A DNA stretch of 64,000 bases from Muribaculaceae bacterium (GTDB lineage: Bacteria; Bacteroidota; Bacteroidia; Bacteroidales; Muribaculaceae). The stretch lies in contig JAFYYI010000083.1 of the NCBI GenBank assembly GCA_017557665.1, forward strand, positions 1 through 64,000. Reading direction: 5' to 3'. Of this stretch, positions 7,471 to 15,659 are shown piece after piece (position 1 is the first letter of the stretch; each line of letters opens with the position of its first letter). Position numbers and translations under genes: made by a program. A model generated the notes under the pieces. That model was not told the DNA's origin. It saw only the letters and a list, made by a program, of their open reading frames with translations, and searched no databases.

Positions 7471-8979
7471 TTAACCGCACTGGAAGTACTCGTTAACGAG
7501 CTGGGCGGTGCGCTTGGGATCGTGCTCGATGTCGTGGCGCAGGGTGCGGTCACCAAACGAGCGCAGCTCAGCGATGATGCCATCGATCATGTGGGCGCTG
7601 AACACGCTATGCTCCTCGAAGGCGGCACGCAGCTTCTCCAGGCAGTCGGCACTCGCTACGCAGCTGTCGGGCAGGCAGTCGAGCTCGTTGAGGCGGTCGG
7701 CGTTGGCGGCGTCGTGGATGTTGACGTCGACATAGGTCTTCTTGGCCAGCTCCAGGGCATTCTCCATCTCGAAGCCGTGGCGGCAGGCTACGCACAGGCC
7801 GGCGAGCAACTGGTAGATGTCGGCCGAGCCGTCCGGCGAGCGCATCTCGACGGTCTGCTTCTGGGTGGTGTCAAACTTGTTGGCGGGTTCCAGCGGATTG
7901 GCGGCACGGCACATGTCGGCACCTGCGGTCCAGCCCAGGGGTACACGCACGAGCACCGAGCGGTTGCGGTCGCCCCAGCACACGTTGGTGGGAGCCTCCT
8001 GGTGGGGCACCAGGCGGAAGTAGGACATCGGGTTCTTGTTGCCGAAGGCGGTGATGGCGGGAGCCAGGTCCATCATGCCGGCGATGGCCTTGCGGGCCTC
8101 GTCGCTGAGGACGCCCTTGTCGTTGATCATCATGTTGCGGCCGTCCTTCATCAGGCGCATGTGGATGTGCAGGCCGGAGCCGGCTTTGCCAGTGGTGATC
8201 TTGGGGGCGAAGGTGACGTTCAGGTTGGCGCGGAAGGCCAGGTTGCGGATCACCCACTTGGCGACCATCAGCTGGTCGGCGGCGTCGAGCACGGGAACGG
8301 GCAGGAACTCGATCTCGTTCTGCTCGTAGACCACGCCGTCCTGCTCAAAGTTGCCCACCTCGCTGTGACCGTACTTGATCTGGCCACCTGCCTTGGCGAT
8401 ATAGTCCATGCAGCGCTGGCGGAAGTCGTTGGTCTTGGCATAGGGCATCGACTCGTGGTAGCCGTGCTGGTCGCGGGCGGGGTAGTAGTCAACCGAGGGA
8501 CGGATGACGTAGTACTCCAGCTCACCCATGGCCTCATATTCCATGCCCGTCACCTCGCGGAAGGCCTGGGCGGCCTTGCGCAGCGTCTGCTCGGGAGAGC
8601 TCTCCAGCGGATTGCCGTCCTTGTCAAAGAACGAGCACAGCAGGCACAGCGTGGGAATCTCGGCAAACGGGTCAAGAAAGGCGGTGCTGAACCTAGGCAG
8701 CACATACAGGTCGCTCGAGCTGGCCTCGATGAAGCTGAACAGGCTACTGCCGTCAACACGCTCGCCACACGACAGGATCGTGCGCAGGTAATCTTTGCTG
8801 CTGATGACAAAGTTCAGGGTCTTTAACTTGCCGTCTCCGCCGGGGTACATGAAGTTGACCATGCGGATGCCGTTCTCCTCGATGAAACGGATGATGTCGG
8901 CCTTGGTGAATTCACGCGGCTCTTTCTGCAGGTAGGCCACTACCTGGTTGGCGTTCAATGCCAGAATTTCGTTTTCCAA
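7471..8979 (-). CDS. glnA: Glutamine synthetase (type I-like catalytic domain)
   Basis: 502 residues. Makes glutamine from glutamate, ammonia and ATP in the cytoplasm. It has the beta-Grasp N-terminal region (about 20-110) and the large catalytic domain with GKAGSGLHIHMRL (substrate/metal loop), the NRSVLVRVP stretch and MRSPDGSAD near the active site. Length fits type I enzymes (about 450-500), not the roughly 730-residue type III common in Bacteroidales. I see no NLYDLPP-type adenylylation site. It is monocistronic, with its own promoter at 9049-9079 and a hairpin downstream. The long ORF on the opposite strand (7522-8826) is a codon-bias shadow. Confidence 0.92.
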   Translation of the reverse strand: MENEILALNANQVVAYLQKEPREFTKADIIRFIEENGIRMVNFMYPGGDGKLKTLNFVISSKDYLRTILSCGERVDGSSLFSFIEASSSDLYVLPRFSTAFLDPFAEIPTLCLLCSFFDKDGNPLESSPEQTLRKAAQAFREVTGMEYEAMGELEYYVIRPSVDYYPARDQHGYHESMPYAKTNDFRQRCMDYIAKAGGQIKYGHSEVGNFEQDGVVYEQNEIEFLPVPVLDAADQLMVAKWVIRNLAFRANLNVTFAPKITTGKAGSGLHIHMRLMKDGRNMMINDKGVLSDEARKAIAGMMDLAPAITAFGNKNPMSYFRLVPHQEAPTNVCWGDRNRSVLVRVPLGWTAGADMCRAANPLEPANKFDTTQKQTVEMRSPDGSADIYQLLAGLCVACRHGFEMENALELAKKTYVDVNIHDAANADRLNELDCLPDSCVASADCLEKLRAAFEEHSVFSAHMIDGIIAELRSFGDRTLRHDIEHDPKRTAQLVNEYFQCG

Positions 8980-9048
8980 TTTTTTAAGATGTTAGGTTTT
9001 CAGCGATATGCCGAAAAGCAGGTTAATTAATGGTCTCTAGTTTTGCGG

Positions 9049-9079
9049 CAAAGGTAGTGCAAGTTGAGCACAATGCCAA
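9049..9079 (-). promoter_or_regulatory. Promoter of glnA
   Basis: On the minus strand: TTG (9079-9077), 20-nt spacer, TACCTTTG (9056-9049). Start site near 9043 gives a leader of about 63 nt. Confidence 0.75.
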
Positions 9080-9252
9080 GAAAAAATGCCTTTTTTCTTG
9101 CATTGTCGAGATACCGCCTGCCTTCGCCACCAGGTAACAGCACGTTTAAATTATTGTGAAGTCATTTTTTGACAAGAATCTTTAGGGCGAATAGGGCTTC
9201 ATTGTTTTTTTAAGTGGTTCTTGCCTTTTTCTCGTGAAAAAAGCGAGAATAC

Positions 9253-9283
9253 TTGTTTTGGTCAATAATAAAGAGTAATTTTG
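9253..9283 (+). promoter_or_regulatory. Promoter of the 9308 dockerin protein gene
   Basis: TTG 9253-9255, 20-nt spacer, TAATTTTG 9276-9283. The predicted start near 9290 leaves a short leader before the ATG at 9308. Confidence 0.7.
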
Positions 9284-9307
9284 GGCATCATTACGCTCAT
9301 TTGATTC

Positions 9308-10021
9308 ATGATGACACGAACTATCTTCTCTATAATATTGGCCGCATTGATAACTCTGGCGACAGCCTCGCAACAACTGCCGCAGTTCAACAGCAACGAG
9401 TTTGAAGGATGGACCTATAACAACCCTAACGTCGAATTGACCGCAACCAATATCGGTAGCGGCAAGGTGACCCTGTATGTCAACCAGGAAGGTCTGGTGC
9501 TCACGCTCACCTCCCCCAAGTTCTCCTGCCAAGGGATGGACAGCATCACCGCCACCGTGTTGTGGTACACCAAAGGGTCTTCTGACCCTGATTTCGTGTT
9601 GTCACGGGCCGCACTGACCATGGCCCTGGACGATGAATCGGGCAATCCGCTCGACTCGATCACTGTGCAACCCACCGAAACAGGCCGTAACCACACGCTG
9701 GAATTATCACTCCCCGTGCCAATGGGGGCCAATAATGTGCGCCTGCGCTTTGCCGCATGGGAGGCCGACGTGGTGAGCAGTGGGGCCATCAAGCGCGCCG
9801 TCATCACCGCAGTCGCCGCCACACCTCATGAGGGGCCGATTCCAGGAGACACCGACGGCAATGGTTCGGTCAACATCAGTGATGCCATCGCGCTCATCAA
9901 CCACATCCTCAACGGGGAGTCCAGTGGCCTTGACCTCACGGCTGCCGATATGGACGGCAACGGCACGGTCAACATCAGCGACGCCATCGCGCTCATCAAC
10001 ATTATCCTTAACGGCGCGTGA
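9308..10021 (+). CDS. Secreted protein with C-terminal dockerin-like repeats
   Basis: 237 residues. A signal peptide (about 1-21, ending ATAS) precedes a beta-rich domain of about 150 residues that resembles a jelly-roll or carbohydrate-binding fold but matches no family I can name. The C-terminus holds two EF-hand-like dockerin repeats (about 178-237; GDTDGNGSVNISDAIALIN and DMDGNGTVNISDAIALIN), each with Asp/Asn calcium ligands. In Bacteroidales such modules occur at the ends of secreted proteins that are not part of cellulosomes. There is no cohesin gene in the window. The gene stands alone between divergent and convergent neighbours. Confidence 0.78.
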   Translation: MMTRTIFSIILAALITLATASQQLPQFNSNEFEGWTYNNPNVELTATNIGSGKVTLYVNQEGLVLTLTSPKFSCQGMDSITATVLWYTKGSSDPDFVLSRAALTMALDDESGNPLDSITVQPTETGRNHTLELSLPVPMGANNVRLRFAAWEADVVSSGAIKRAVITAVAATPHEGPIPGDTDGNGSVNISDAIALINHILNGESSGLDLTAADMDGNGTVNISDAIALINIILNGA

Positions 10022-10067
10022 AACGGATATAACGGACGAAACGGATATAACGGGAAAAACGGACGTG
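10021..10067. repeat. Short tandem repeat in a 3' region
   Basis: Unit AAACGGATATAACGG occurs twice, separated by ACG, and is followed by AAAAACGG. It begins at the stop codon of the dockerin gene and ends before the convergent fucP-like gene. Confidence 0.6.
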
Positions 10068-10092
10068 ACTTAAGGAATCGTGATTCTTGACG

Positions 10093-11403
10093 TCAGCGGT
10101 TGTGGCGCAGGCCGTAGAGCAGCACCACGACAAAGCACAAGGCAGGAACAATGAACGACAGGTTGACGGCAGGCAACACCTGCACGTCGCTGTCGATGAT
10201 CATCGCCTGGACCGCGGGCAAGAGACTGCCGCCCAAAATCGCCATGATCAACCCGGCAGACCCCAACTCGGTGTCCTCGCGCACTTCACCCAGAGCGATG
10301 CCGTAAATCGTGGGGAACATCAGCGACATGCAGCCCGAAACGGCCACCAGGCAACAGATGCCCACGCGTCCGCCAACAAAAATCACGCCACACATCAGCA
10401 ACAGGGCCAGCAAGGCGAACATCGCCATCAGGCGCCCCGGCTTGACGTACTTCATCAGCCAGATGTTCACAAACCGCATCACGCAGAACAAGGCCATCGC
10501 CACAATGTTATAACGCTGGGAGAGCACCTCGGCGGCCTGCTCACCCATCCCCTCGGCCATGAAGACGCGCGTGCCATACTGGATAATAAACGTCCAGCAG
10601 GTAATCTGCGCCCCCACATAGAAGAACTGGGCCAGCACACCGTTGCGGTAGGAACTGTTGTGCCACAAGCGCTTGAAGGCGGGCAACAGGGGCTCATGAC
10701 GCTCGCGCGACGGCTGACGCACGGCGGCAATGCGCATGAACAACATCACCACCAGCAACAGCACGAGCACGACACCCAGCAGGGCGTAAGGGCGCACCAG
10801 CACACTCAGGTCGCTCTGCTTCAAAGCCTCGAACTGCGCATCGTCGAGCAAGGCGCGCTGCGCCGTGTCGAGCGGTGAGAGCCGCGCCTGGATGAAGTTC
10901 ATCGCCACAAACATGCCTGCCAGCGAGCCGATGGGATTGAACGACTGCGCCATGTTCAGGCGGCGTGTGGCGGTCTCAGGGTCGCCCATGAGCAGGATAT
11001 AGGGGTTGGCCGTGGTCTCGAGGAACGACAAGCCGCACGTGAGGATGAAATAGGCAATCAGGAAGGGCGTAAAGCTGCCCGTCGCCCGGGCAGGGATAAA
11101 CAGGAGCACGCCCAGGGCATACAGCGCCAAGCCCATCACAATGCCGCTCTTGAACGAGTGGCGACGGATGAACAGGGCCGCCGGCAAGGCCATACAGAAG
11201 TAGCCCCCGTAGAAGGCCACCTGGACCAGCGTGCCGTCGGTCACGCTCATGCGGAAGATCTTGGAAAACGCCTTGACCATCGGGTTGGTGATGTCGTTGG
11301 CAAAGCCCCACAGGGCAAAGCAGCAAGTCACCACAATGAACGGCAGCACATAGCTCACGCCCTCACGCGTCACTAACAGTCGGGATTTATTGGTTTCCAT
11401 CAT
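10093..11403 (-). CDS. fucP: FucP-like sugar:proton symporter (MFS)
   Basis: 436 residues with about 12 hydrophobic segments, from the FucP branch of the major facilitator superfamily. The N-terminus has the family signature FALWGFANDITNPMVKAF, and ETTANPYI follows transmembrane segment 4. Members import L-fucose or related hexoses with protons across the inner membrane. Two adjacent ATG codons could serve as start. The mutarotase and nucleotidyltransferase genes upstream on the same strand suggest a fucose or rhamnose scavenging role, but specificity is inferred. Its leader and first codons are partly duplicated at 12226-12367. Confidence 0.85.
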   Translation of the reverse strand: MMETNKSRLLVTREGVSYVLPFIVVTCCFALWGFANDITNPMVKAFSKIFRMSVTDGTLVQVAFYGGYFCMALPAALFIRRHSFKSGIVMGLALYALGVLLFIPARATGSFTPFLIAYFILTCGLSFLETTANPYILLMGDPETATRRLNMAQSFNPIGSLAGMFVAMNFIQARLSPLDTAQRALLDDAQFEALKQSDLSVLVRPYALLGVVLVLLLVVMLFMRIAAVRQPSRERHEPLLPAFKRLWHNSSYRNGVLAQFFYVGAQITCWTFIIQYGTRVFMAEGMGEQAAEVLSQRYNIVAMALFCVMRFVNIWLMKYVKPGRLMAMFALLALLLMCGVIFVGGRVGICCLVAVSGCMSLMFPTIYGIALGEVREDTELGSAGLIMAILGGSLLPAVQAMIIDSDVQVLPAVNLSFIVPALCFVVVLLYGLRHNR

Positions 11404-11524
11404 TCAATTCTTTTTTTCAAACAACGCTTATTTTTCAAACAACTTAAACCACGTTGAACAACTTAAACAACAACATTATTAAAATCAATAGTTGTTTGGG
11501 TTGTCAGTTGTTCCGGTTGTTTGA
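11398..11524. repeat. Repeat copy A upstream of fucP (ACAAC-rich inverted repeat)
   Basis: Imperfect inverted repeat built from AACAAC/GTTGTT blocks. It shares exact blocks with copy B at 12252-12367: 11451-11473 equals 12292-12314, and 11506-11524 equals 12349-12367. Confidence 0.8.
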
Positions 11525-11535
11525 TTCTTTTTCAA

Positions 11536-11991
11536 TCATTCTTTTATGGTATAAACATTAAAACGACATGTATCCATTTCCGACTTTGATGTAAAAGAGT
11601 TAATCGCAAATAAATGATATAATAAAGTTGGAGTATAGAGTTTATCTCCCTTGATGATTATAGGTTCATGTTCGTTCCAAGGAAATTTGTGCTTCCATCC
11701 ATTCGATTTATTGGTAATTTCAAGATAGGAACCACCGTTAATCGAAAATCTTCTTGGCTTTTGTTCACTGACATAATTGTTGGTAAAATCAATCATATCT
11801 ATATCTAAACTAACTATATAAATACAATCTTGCTGACACTTCCAGAGGGCAAATATGGTGTCTTGTATTTCCTTGTCCAGTTCTGTGAATCTTACAGTAT
11901 AAGACTCTTTTACAACATGAGAACAAGATCTGTTAAAGACGATTACACCAATAATCAGAATACTACTAATCAAAAACAAAAACTTTTTCAT
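11536..11991 (-). CDS. Hypothetical membrane-anchored or secreted protein
   Basis: 151 residues, no recognised family. An N-terminal hydrophobic segment (about 4-19, followed by NRSC) could be a signal anchor or an atypical lipoprotein signal. The remainder is soluble, with a PIIIKGDKLYTPTLLYHL stretch near the C-terminus. The gene is clearly more AT-rich than its neighbours and lies between two copies of a direct repeat, which suggests it arrived by transfer or insertion. The coding call rests on the ORF and a plausible signal sequence only. Confidence 0.55.
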   Translation of the reverse strand: MKKFLFLISSILIIGVIVFNRSCSHVVKESYTVRFTELDKEIQDTIFALWKCQQDCIYIVSLDIDMIDFTNNYVSEQKPRRFSINGGSYLEITNKSNGWKHKFPWNEHEPIIIKGDKLYTPTLLYHLFAINSFTSKSEMDTCRFNVYTIKE

Positions 11992-12189
11992 AAACTAATC
12001 ATTTATGGGAACGATATAGCAGTTGACCCTGTACTTATTCTTAATGCGAACCTTTAGCTCGGCGAAGCCAATTTGGCTAATTTTTACAAATTTGGCGAAA
12101 AAATAATAATAAAATTCGCGTAATTCGTGTTATTCGTCAAATTCGCATTAGCCCCGCAGGGTTCGGACCAACAGCTATCTCATTACCTA

Positions 12190-12256
12190 ATTTATATGAC
12201 CCATCTTCTGCCCTGATGTTTTCACCAGCAGCCTGGATTTCTTGTCGGTTTCCATA
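12190..12256 (-). pseudogene. Relic of a fucP-like gene start
   Basis: Minus-strand ATG at 12256 opens METDKKSRLLVKTSG and reaches a stop after 22 codons. It aligns with the first residues of the intact permease (METNKSRLLVTREG), and the upstream repeat is also shared. I read it as a truncated duplicate of the fucP 5' end, though the length is too short for certainty. The rest of 11992-12373 is AT-rich and holds no gene that I can support. Confidence 0.5.
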
Positions 12257-12367
12257 TCTCTAAACTCTCTTTTTTTCAGACAACTTTGACAACGTTGAAC
12301 AACTTAAACAACAAAAATATAAAAAAACAAGTTGTACATGTTGTTTTTAGTTGTTCCGGTTGTTTGA
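12252..12367. repeat. Repeat copy B (ACAAC-rich inverted repeat)
   Basis: Second copy of the element at 11398-11524, in the same orientation. The two copies bracket the AT-rich hypothetical gene at 11536-11991. Confidence 0.75.
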
Positions 12368-12373
12368 CAACTC

Positions 12374-12715
12374 CTAACTCCTAACTTCTAACTTAAAAAT
12401 GCGTTCCATCAATTGCCATTTGGCCGTCGAGGGAGCAGCAGGGTCGCAGCCCTGAAAACGGGCCACATAGGCCTCCCACTCGGCCTGGCGGGGCAGGGTC
12501 GCCAGCCGGGCGTTGTCCCGCTCCCAGTCGAAGTCGTCCACCGTGTCACAGATCATGAACAGGCGGTTGCCGAGGATATAAATCTGCATGTCGAGGATGC
12601 CCACACTGCGGATGCCGGCCTGTATCTCGGGCCAGACATGGGCATGGGCCTCGACGTATTTCTCAATCATCTCGCGGTCGTCCCGCAACTCAAGGGTTTG
12701 ACAATAGCGTTTCAT
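12374..12715 (-). CDS. rhaM: L-rhamnose/L-fucose mutarotase family protein
   Basis: 113 residues, typical for the RhaM (DUF718) family, which interconverts alpha and beta anomers of L-rhamnose and related 6-deoxy sugars. The conserved YVEAHAHVWPEI segment (catalytic His near residue 24), the YILGNRLFM strand and WE pairs are present. The fold is a small ferredoxin-like dimer in the cytoplasm. It lies between the nucleotidyltransferase/GHMP gene (103 bases upstream) and the permease, which fits a deoxy-sugar uptake locus. Whether rhamnose or fucose is the substrate is not decided by sequence. Confidence 0.85.
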   Translation of the reverse strand: MKRYCQTLELRDDREMIEKYVEAHAHVWPEIQAGIRSVGILDMQIYILGNRLFMICDTVDDFDWERDNARLATLPRQAEWEAYVARFQGCDPAAPSTAKWQLMERIFKLEVRS

Positions 12716-12818
12716 TGTTTGGTTACAGGTTAAGGGTTACAGGTTAAAGGTTAGAGGTTAAGGACTTTAGGGTCTTTAAGGACCTTAGGGGCTGATGCCC
12801 ATTCCTAATTTATAATTC

Positions 12819-13979
12819 CTAATTCCTAATTTTTAAAGAAATCGCGCCGTCGGGGAAGCAGGAGCGGTCGCGGCAGACGTGGGCCAGATAGCCTCCGCCG
12901 CCAGCGCCGGGCATCTTCCACGCCAGCACACCGTCGAGGGCGCTGTAGCGGTCGATATAATCCTGTACGCGGGGCTGTATCATCGCCGGGAACATCGCCA
13001 CCTGGGCCTCGAACGAGGCCTTGTAGGCCGCGGCAAACGCGTCAAGGTCCATGCGCTGGATAGCGTCCCAACAGAGGTCGGCAGCAGCGGCAAGCGCTCT
13101 CACCTTGGCAGGGGTGATGTCCTTGCCCTCGACCACGCTGCAGCCTGGGCGACGGGGGAACATGGGTACCATGCACAGGTGGTCCTCCAGCCAGCCGAGC
13201 AGTGTGGGGTCGCAGGTGTATTCTACCCGTTCGGGCCAATAGCTGCCATTATAATAATGTCGGGCAAGGCCCGGCACACAGATGCCGATGGCGTCCTGGG
13301 CGCCGCTGACGATGCCGTCGCTGCGCTCGGGGTCGTTCTCGAGGCAGAAGACCAGGCGGGCCAGCATCTCGGGATCCATATCGGGCAGACGATAGGGCCA
13401 CACACGCTTGATGGTGTTGCGCGTGCTCGTGGACAAGCCGCAGCGCTCACGCACCTCAAACGTAGGCTCCAGCGAGATGGTCAACGCCCAGCCCGGGGCA
13501 TGGCATGACACGTAGGGCTGGTCGATCCAGGTGCCGGCAAGGTCCAGACGCGTGGGCAGCTGGCAGAGGTTCTGCTTGAGGTCGGTGCTGGAACGCGCGT
13601 CAAGGCCCTCGGCAGGCACACGCTTGAGCACAATGTACTCCATGCCACGCTCGCGGCACAGCTGGTGCTTCTCCTCACGGTCCCCATCCTCGTTCACCAC
13701 CAGGCAGTCGGGGTGGACCAGGTCGAGCGTCGGCAGGAAATCCAGCATGCCGTCGCCCTGGTTGATATAAGCCTCCTTGACATAGCGGATGGCCCGCACC
13801 ATGAACAGGCGCTCGCGCTCACTGTACATCGTCTTGTGGCCCTTGAGGCGCTCGATGGTCCTGTCGCTGCCGATTCCCACATACAGGTCGCCATACTGCG
13901 ACGCCTGCCTGAAGAATTCCACATGTCCCGAGTGCAACAGGTCATAGCAGCCCGACACAAAAACTCTCTTGTTGCTCAC
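12819..13979 (-). CDS. Nucleotidyltransferase fused to a partial GHMP-kinase-like domain
   Basis: 386 residues. Residues about 1-135 form a cytidylyltransferase-like Rossmann domain with the GCYDLLHSGHVEFF motif (HxGH), followed by YSERERLFMVRAIRYV. The remainder (about 140-386) resembles sugar GHMP kinases: SGAQDAIG recalls the GG(W/K)QD loop of fucokinase/heptokinase-like enzymes, and WKMPGAGGGGYLA matches GHMP motif 3. The usual ATP loop PxxxGLGSSA is not visible. It probably activates or phosphorylates a sugar for the adjacent deoxy-sugar locus, but the reaction is unknown. First gene of the 13979-10093 run; a gap of 103 bases to rhaM. Confidence 0.75.
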   Translation of the reverse strand: MSNKRVFVSGCYDLLHSGHVEFFRQASQYGDLYVGIGSDRTIERLKGHKTMYSERERLFMVRAIRYVKEAYINQGDGMLDFLPTLDLVHPDCLVVNEDGDREEKHQLCRERGMEYIVLKRVPAEGLDARSSTDLKQNLCQLPTRLDLAGTWIDQPYVSCHAPGWALTISLEPTFEVRERCGLSTSTRNTIKRVWPYRLPDMDPEMLARLVFCLENDPERSDGIVSGAQDAIGICVPGLARHYYNGSYWPERVEYTCDPTLLGWLEDHLCMVPMFPRRPGCSVVEGKDITPAKVRALAAAADLCWDAIQRMDLDAFAAAYKASFEAQVAMFPAMIQPRVQDYIDRYSALDGVLAWKMPGAGGGGYLAHVCRDRSCFPDGAISLKIRN

Positions 13980-14118
13980 TGTCGTTTCAATTAAAAATCG
14001 GTTTGAGCCACAAAGTTACAATTTCCAGCGTATAATAGCATCATGAAGGGCGGAAAAACAACTTCCGCCCCTCACGCTTCATTACCTAACTTTATTGTTT
14101 AACTTAATTACATAGCAC

Positions 14119-15474
14119 TTACTCTGGCACGCTCTTCAGCGTCTGTGAGATGTCGTCGTCCGAGACCTTATAGTTCATCAGGTCACCATTCAGGTATTGG
14201 TCATAGGCGCTCATATCGATGAGACCGTGGCCAGAGAGGTTGAACAGAATTACCTTAGACTCGCCCGTGAGTTTACACTTCTCGGCCTCACGGATGGCAG
14301 CGGCAATGGCATGGCCCGACTCGGGAGCCGGAATGATGCCCTCGGTGCGGGCAAACAGCATCCCTGCATCAAAGGACTCGAGCTGCGGGATATCCACACC
14401 GCGCATCAAGCCGTCCTTCAACAATTGGGAGATAATCATGCCAGCCCCGTGATAACGCAAGCCTCCGGCATGGATATTTGCCGGCTTGAAACTGTGGCCC
14501 AGGGTGAACATCGGCAGCAGGGGAGTGTAACCGGCCTCATCGCCGAAGTCATAACGGAATTCGCCACGCGTGAGCTTCGGGCAGCTCTCGGGCTCGGCAG
14601 CGATAAACTCGGTTTGCTTGCCGTCCTTCAGGTTGTGACGCATGAAGGGGAAGGCGATGCCGCCAAAGTTGGACCCACCGCCAAAGCAGGCAATCACCAC
14701 ATCAGGATATTCCCCGGCCATCGCCATCTGCTTCTCGGCTTCAAGGCCGATAATCGTCTGATGCAGGCCCACATGGTTGAGTACCGAGCCCAGGGTGTAC
14801 TTGCATCCGGGTGTCATCGTGGCCAGCTCCACAGCCTCGGAGATGGCGGTTCCCAGCGAGCCGGGATGATGAGGGTCACGCGTGATAATATCCTTGCCGG
14901 CACGGGTGGACATCGAGGGAGAACCCGTCACAGCGGCCCCGAAGGTGCGCATGATGGACGAGCGGTAGGGCTTCTGCTGCATCGAAATCTTCACCTGATA
15001 GACCGCAGCCTCTAGGCCAAATACCGAAGCGGCATAGGCCAAAGCGGCACCCCACTGCCCGGCACCGGTCTCGGTGGTGACATTGGTCGTGCCCTCCTGC
15101 TTGGCATAGTAGCACTGGGCCAGAGCAGAGTTGATCTTGTGGGAACCCAGCGGGTTCACCGACTCGTTCTTGAAATAGATGTGGGCTGGCGTCTGCAACG
15201 CCTCCTCCAGGGCATAGGCCCGCACCAGCGGCGTGCTCCTGTAGGCTTTATACTTGTCCATCACCTCATCGGGGATGGGAATAAAATCATGTTCTGTGTC
15301 AAGTTCCTGGACGCAGCACTCGCGCGGAAAGATGTGGGCCAGATCGTCCACACCCAGCGGCTGCTTGGTGGCAGGATTGAGAGGAGGCATGGGTTTGTTG
15401 GGCATATCGGCCTGGATGTTATACCATGCTGTGGGCAACTCGTTCTCTTGCAGAATAAATCTTTTCTGTTTCAT
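14119..15474 (-). CDS. trpB: Tryptophan synthase beta chain, TrpB2 type
   Basis: 451 residues, the length of the TrpB2 subgroup (canonical TrpB1 is about 400). A PLP enzyme that joins indole and serine to make tryptophan. The PLP lysine lies in NPLGSHKINSALAQ (about residue 113), the TETGAGQWG loop follows, and the phosphate-binding GGGSNFGG is near residue 265. It stands alone: no trpA or other trp gene is in the window, as is common for TrpB2, which is often thought to salvage indole. A short ORF with three Trp codons and a hairpin precede it (15503-15633), implying control by tryptophan supply. Confidence 0.92.
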   Translation of the reverse strand: MKQKRFILQENELPTAWYNIQADMPNKPMPPLNPATKQPLGVDDLAHIFPRECCVQELDTEHDFIPIPDEVMDKYKAYRSTPLVRAYALEEALQTPAHIYFKNESVNPLGSHKINSALAQCYYAKQEGTTNVTTETGAGQWGAALAYAASVFGLEAAVYQVKISMQQKPYRSSIMRTFGAAVTGSPSMSTRAGKDIITRDPHHPGSLGTAISEAVELATMTPGCKYTLGSVLNHVGLHQTIIGLEAEKQMAMAGEYPDVVIACFGGGSNFGGIAFPFMRHNLKDGKQTEFIAAEPESCPKLTRGEFRYDFGDEAGYTPLLPMFTLGHSFKPANIHAGGLRYHGAGMIISQLLKDGLMRGVDIPQLESFDAGMLFARTEGIIPAPESGHAIAAAIREAEKCKLTGESKVILFNLSGHGLIDMSAYDQYLNGDLMNYKVSDDDISQTLKSVPE

Positions 15475-15502
15475 TTTGGTTATGTATTTATATTAATAAT
15501 GT

Positions 15503-15536
15503 TTAAAGGCCTGCCGCAAGTACGACAGACCTTTAA
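15503..15536 (-). promoter_or_regulatory. Leader hairpin upstream of trpB2
   Basis: In minus-strand RNA, UUAAAGGUCUGUCG pairs with CGGCAGGCCUUUAA (14 bp with two G-U pairs) around a 6-nt loop. It lies 40 nt after the leader-peptide stop and 28 nt before the trpB2 ATG. There is no strong U-run after it, so it may act as an attenuator or as another switch. A GACC at 15566-15569 could compete for its GGUC. Confidence 0.6.
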
Positions 15537-15576
15537 GCTTTATTGTAATCTTAATGATTCCCAATGGTCATGCGAC

Positions 15577-15633
15577 TCACGATTGTTTCAATCTTGAGCA
15601 ACGCCACCACCAATATGCGGAAATCTTAGTCAT
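15577..15633 (-). CDS. Probable Trp leader peptide (attenuator) of trpB2
   Basis: 18-codon ORF encoding MTKISAYWWWRCSRLKQS, starting about 20 nt after the predicted transcription start and ending about 100 nt before trpB2. Three consecutive TGG codons are very unlikely by chance in so short a reading frame, and they match the design of ribosome-mediated Trp attenuators, where stalling at Trp codons changes the fold of the downstream leader. A 14-bp hairpin follows at 15503-15536. No translation signal beyond position can be shown, and the mutually exclusive structures have not been computed. Confidence 0.7.
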   Translation of the reverse strand: MTKISAYWWWRCSRLKQS

Positions 15634-15659
15634 AAAATCTCATATTTATTTTGTCGCGG

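Noticed and set aside
7522..8826. Long plus-strand ORF (434 codons) opposite glnA
   Set aside because: It is the mirror of a GC-rich, strongly biased real gene; its translation is Val/Gly/His/Ala-rich with no domain, and the minus-strand glutamine synthetase is unambiguous.
14119..15474. A complete trp operon
   Set aside because: Only the TrpB2 gene is present; the neighbours belong to other functions.
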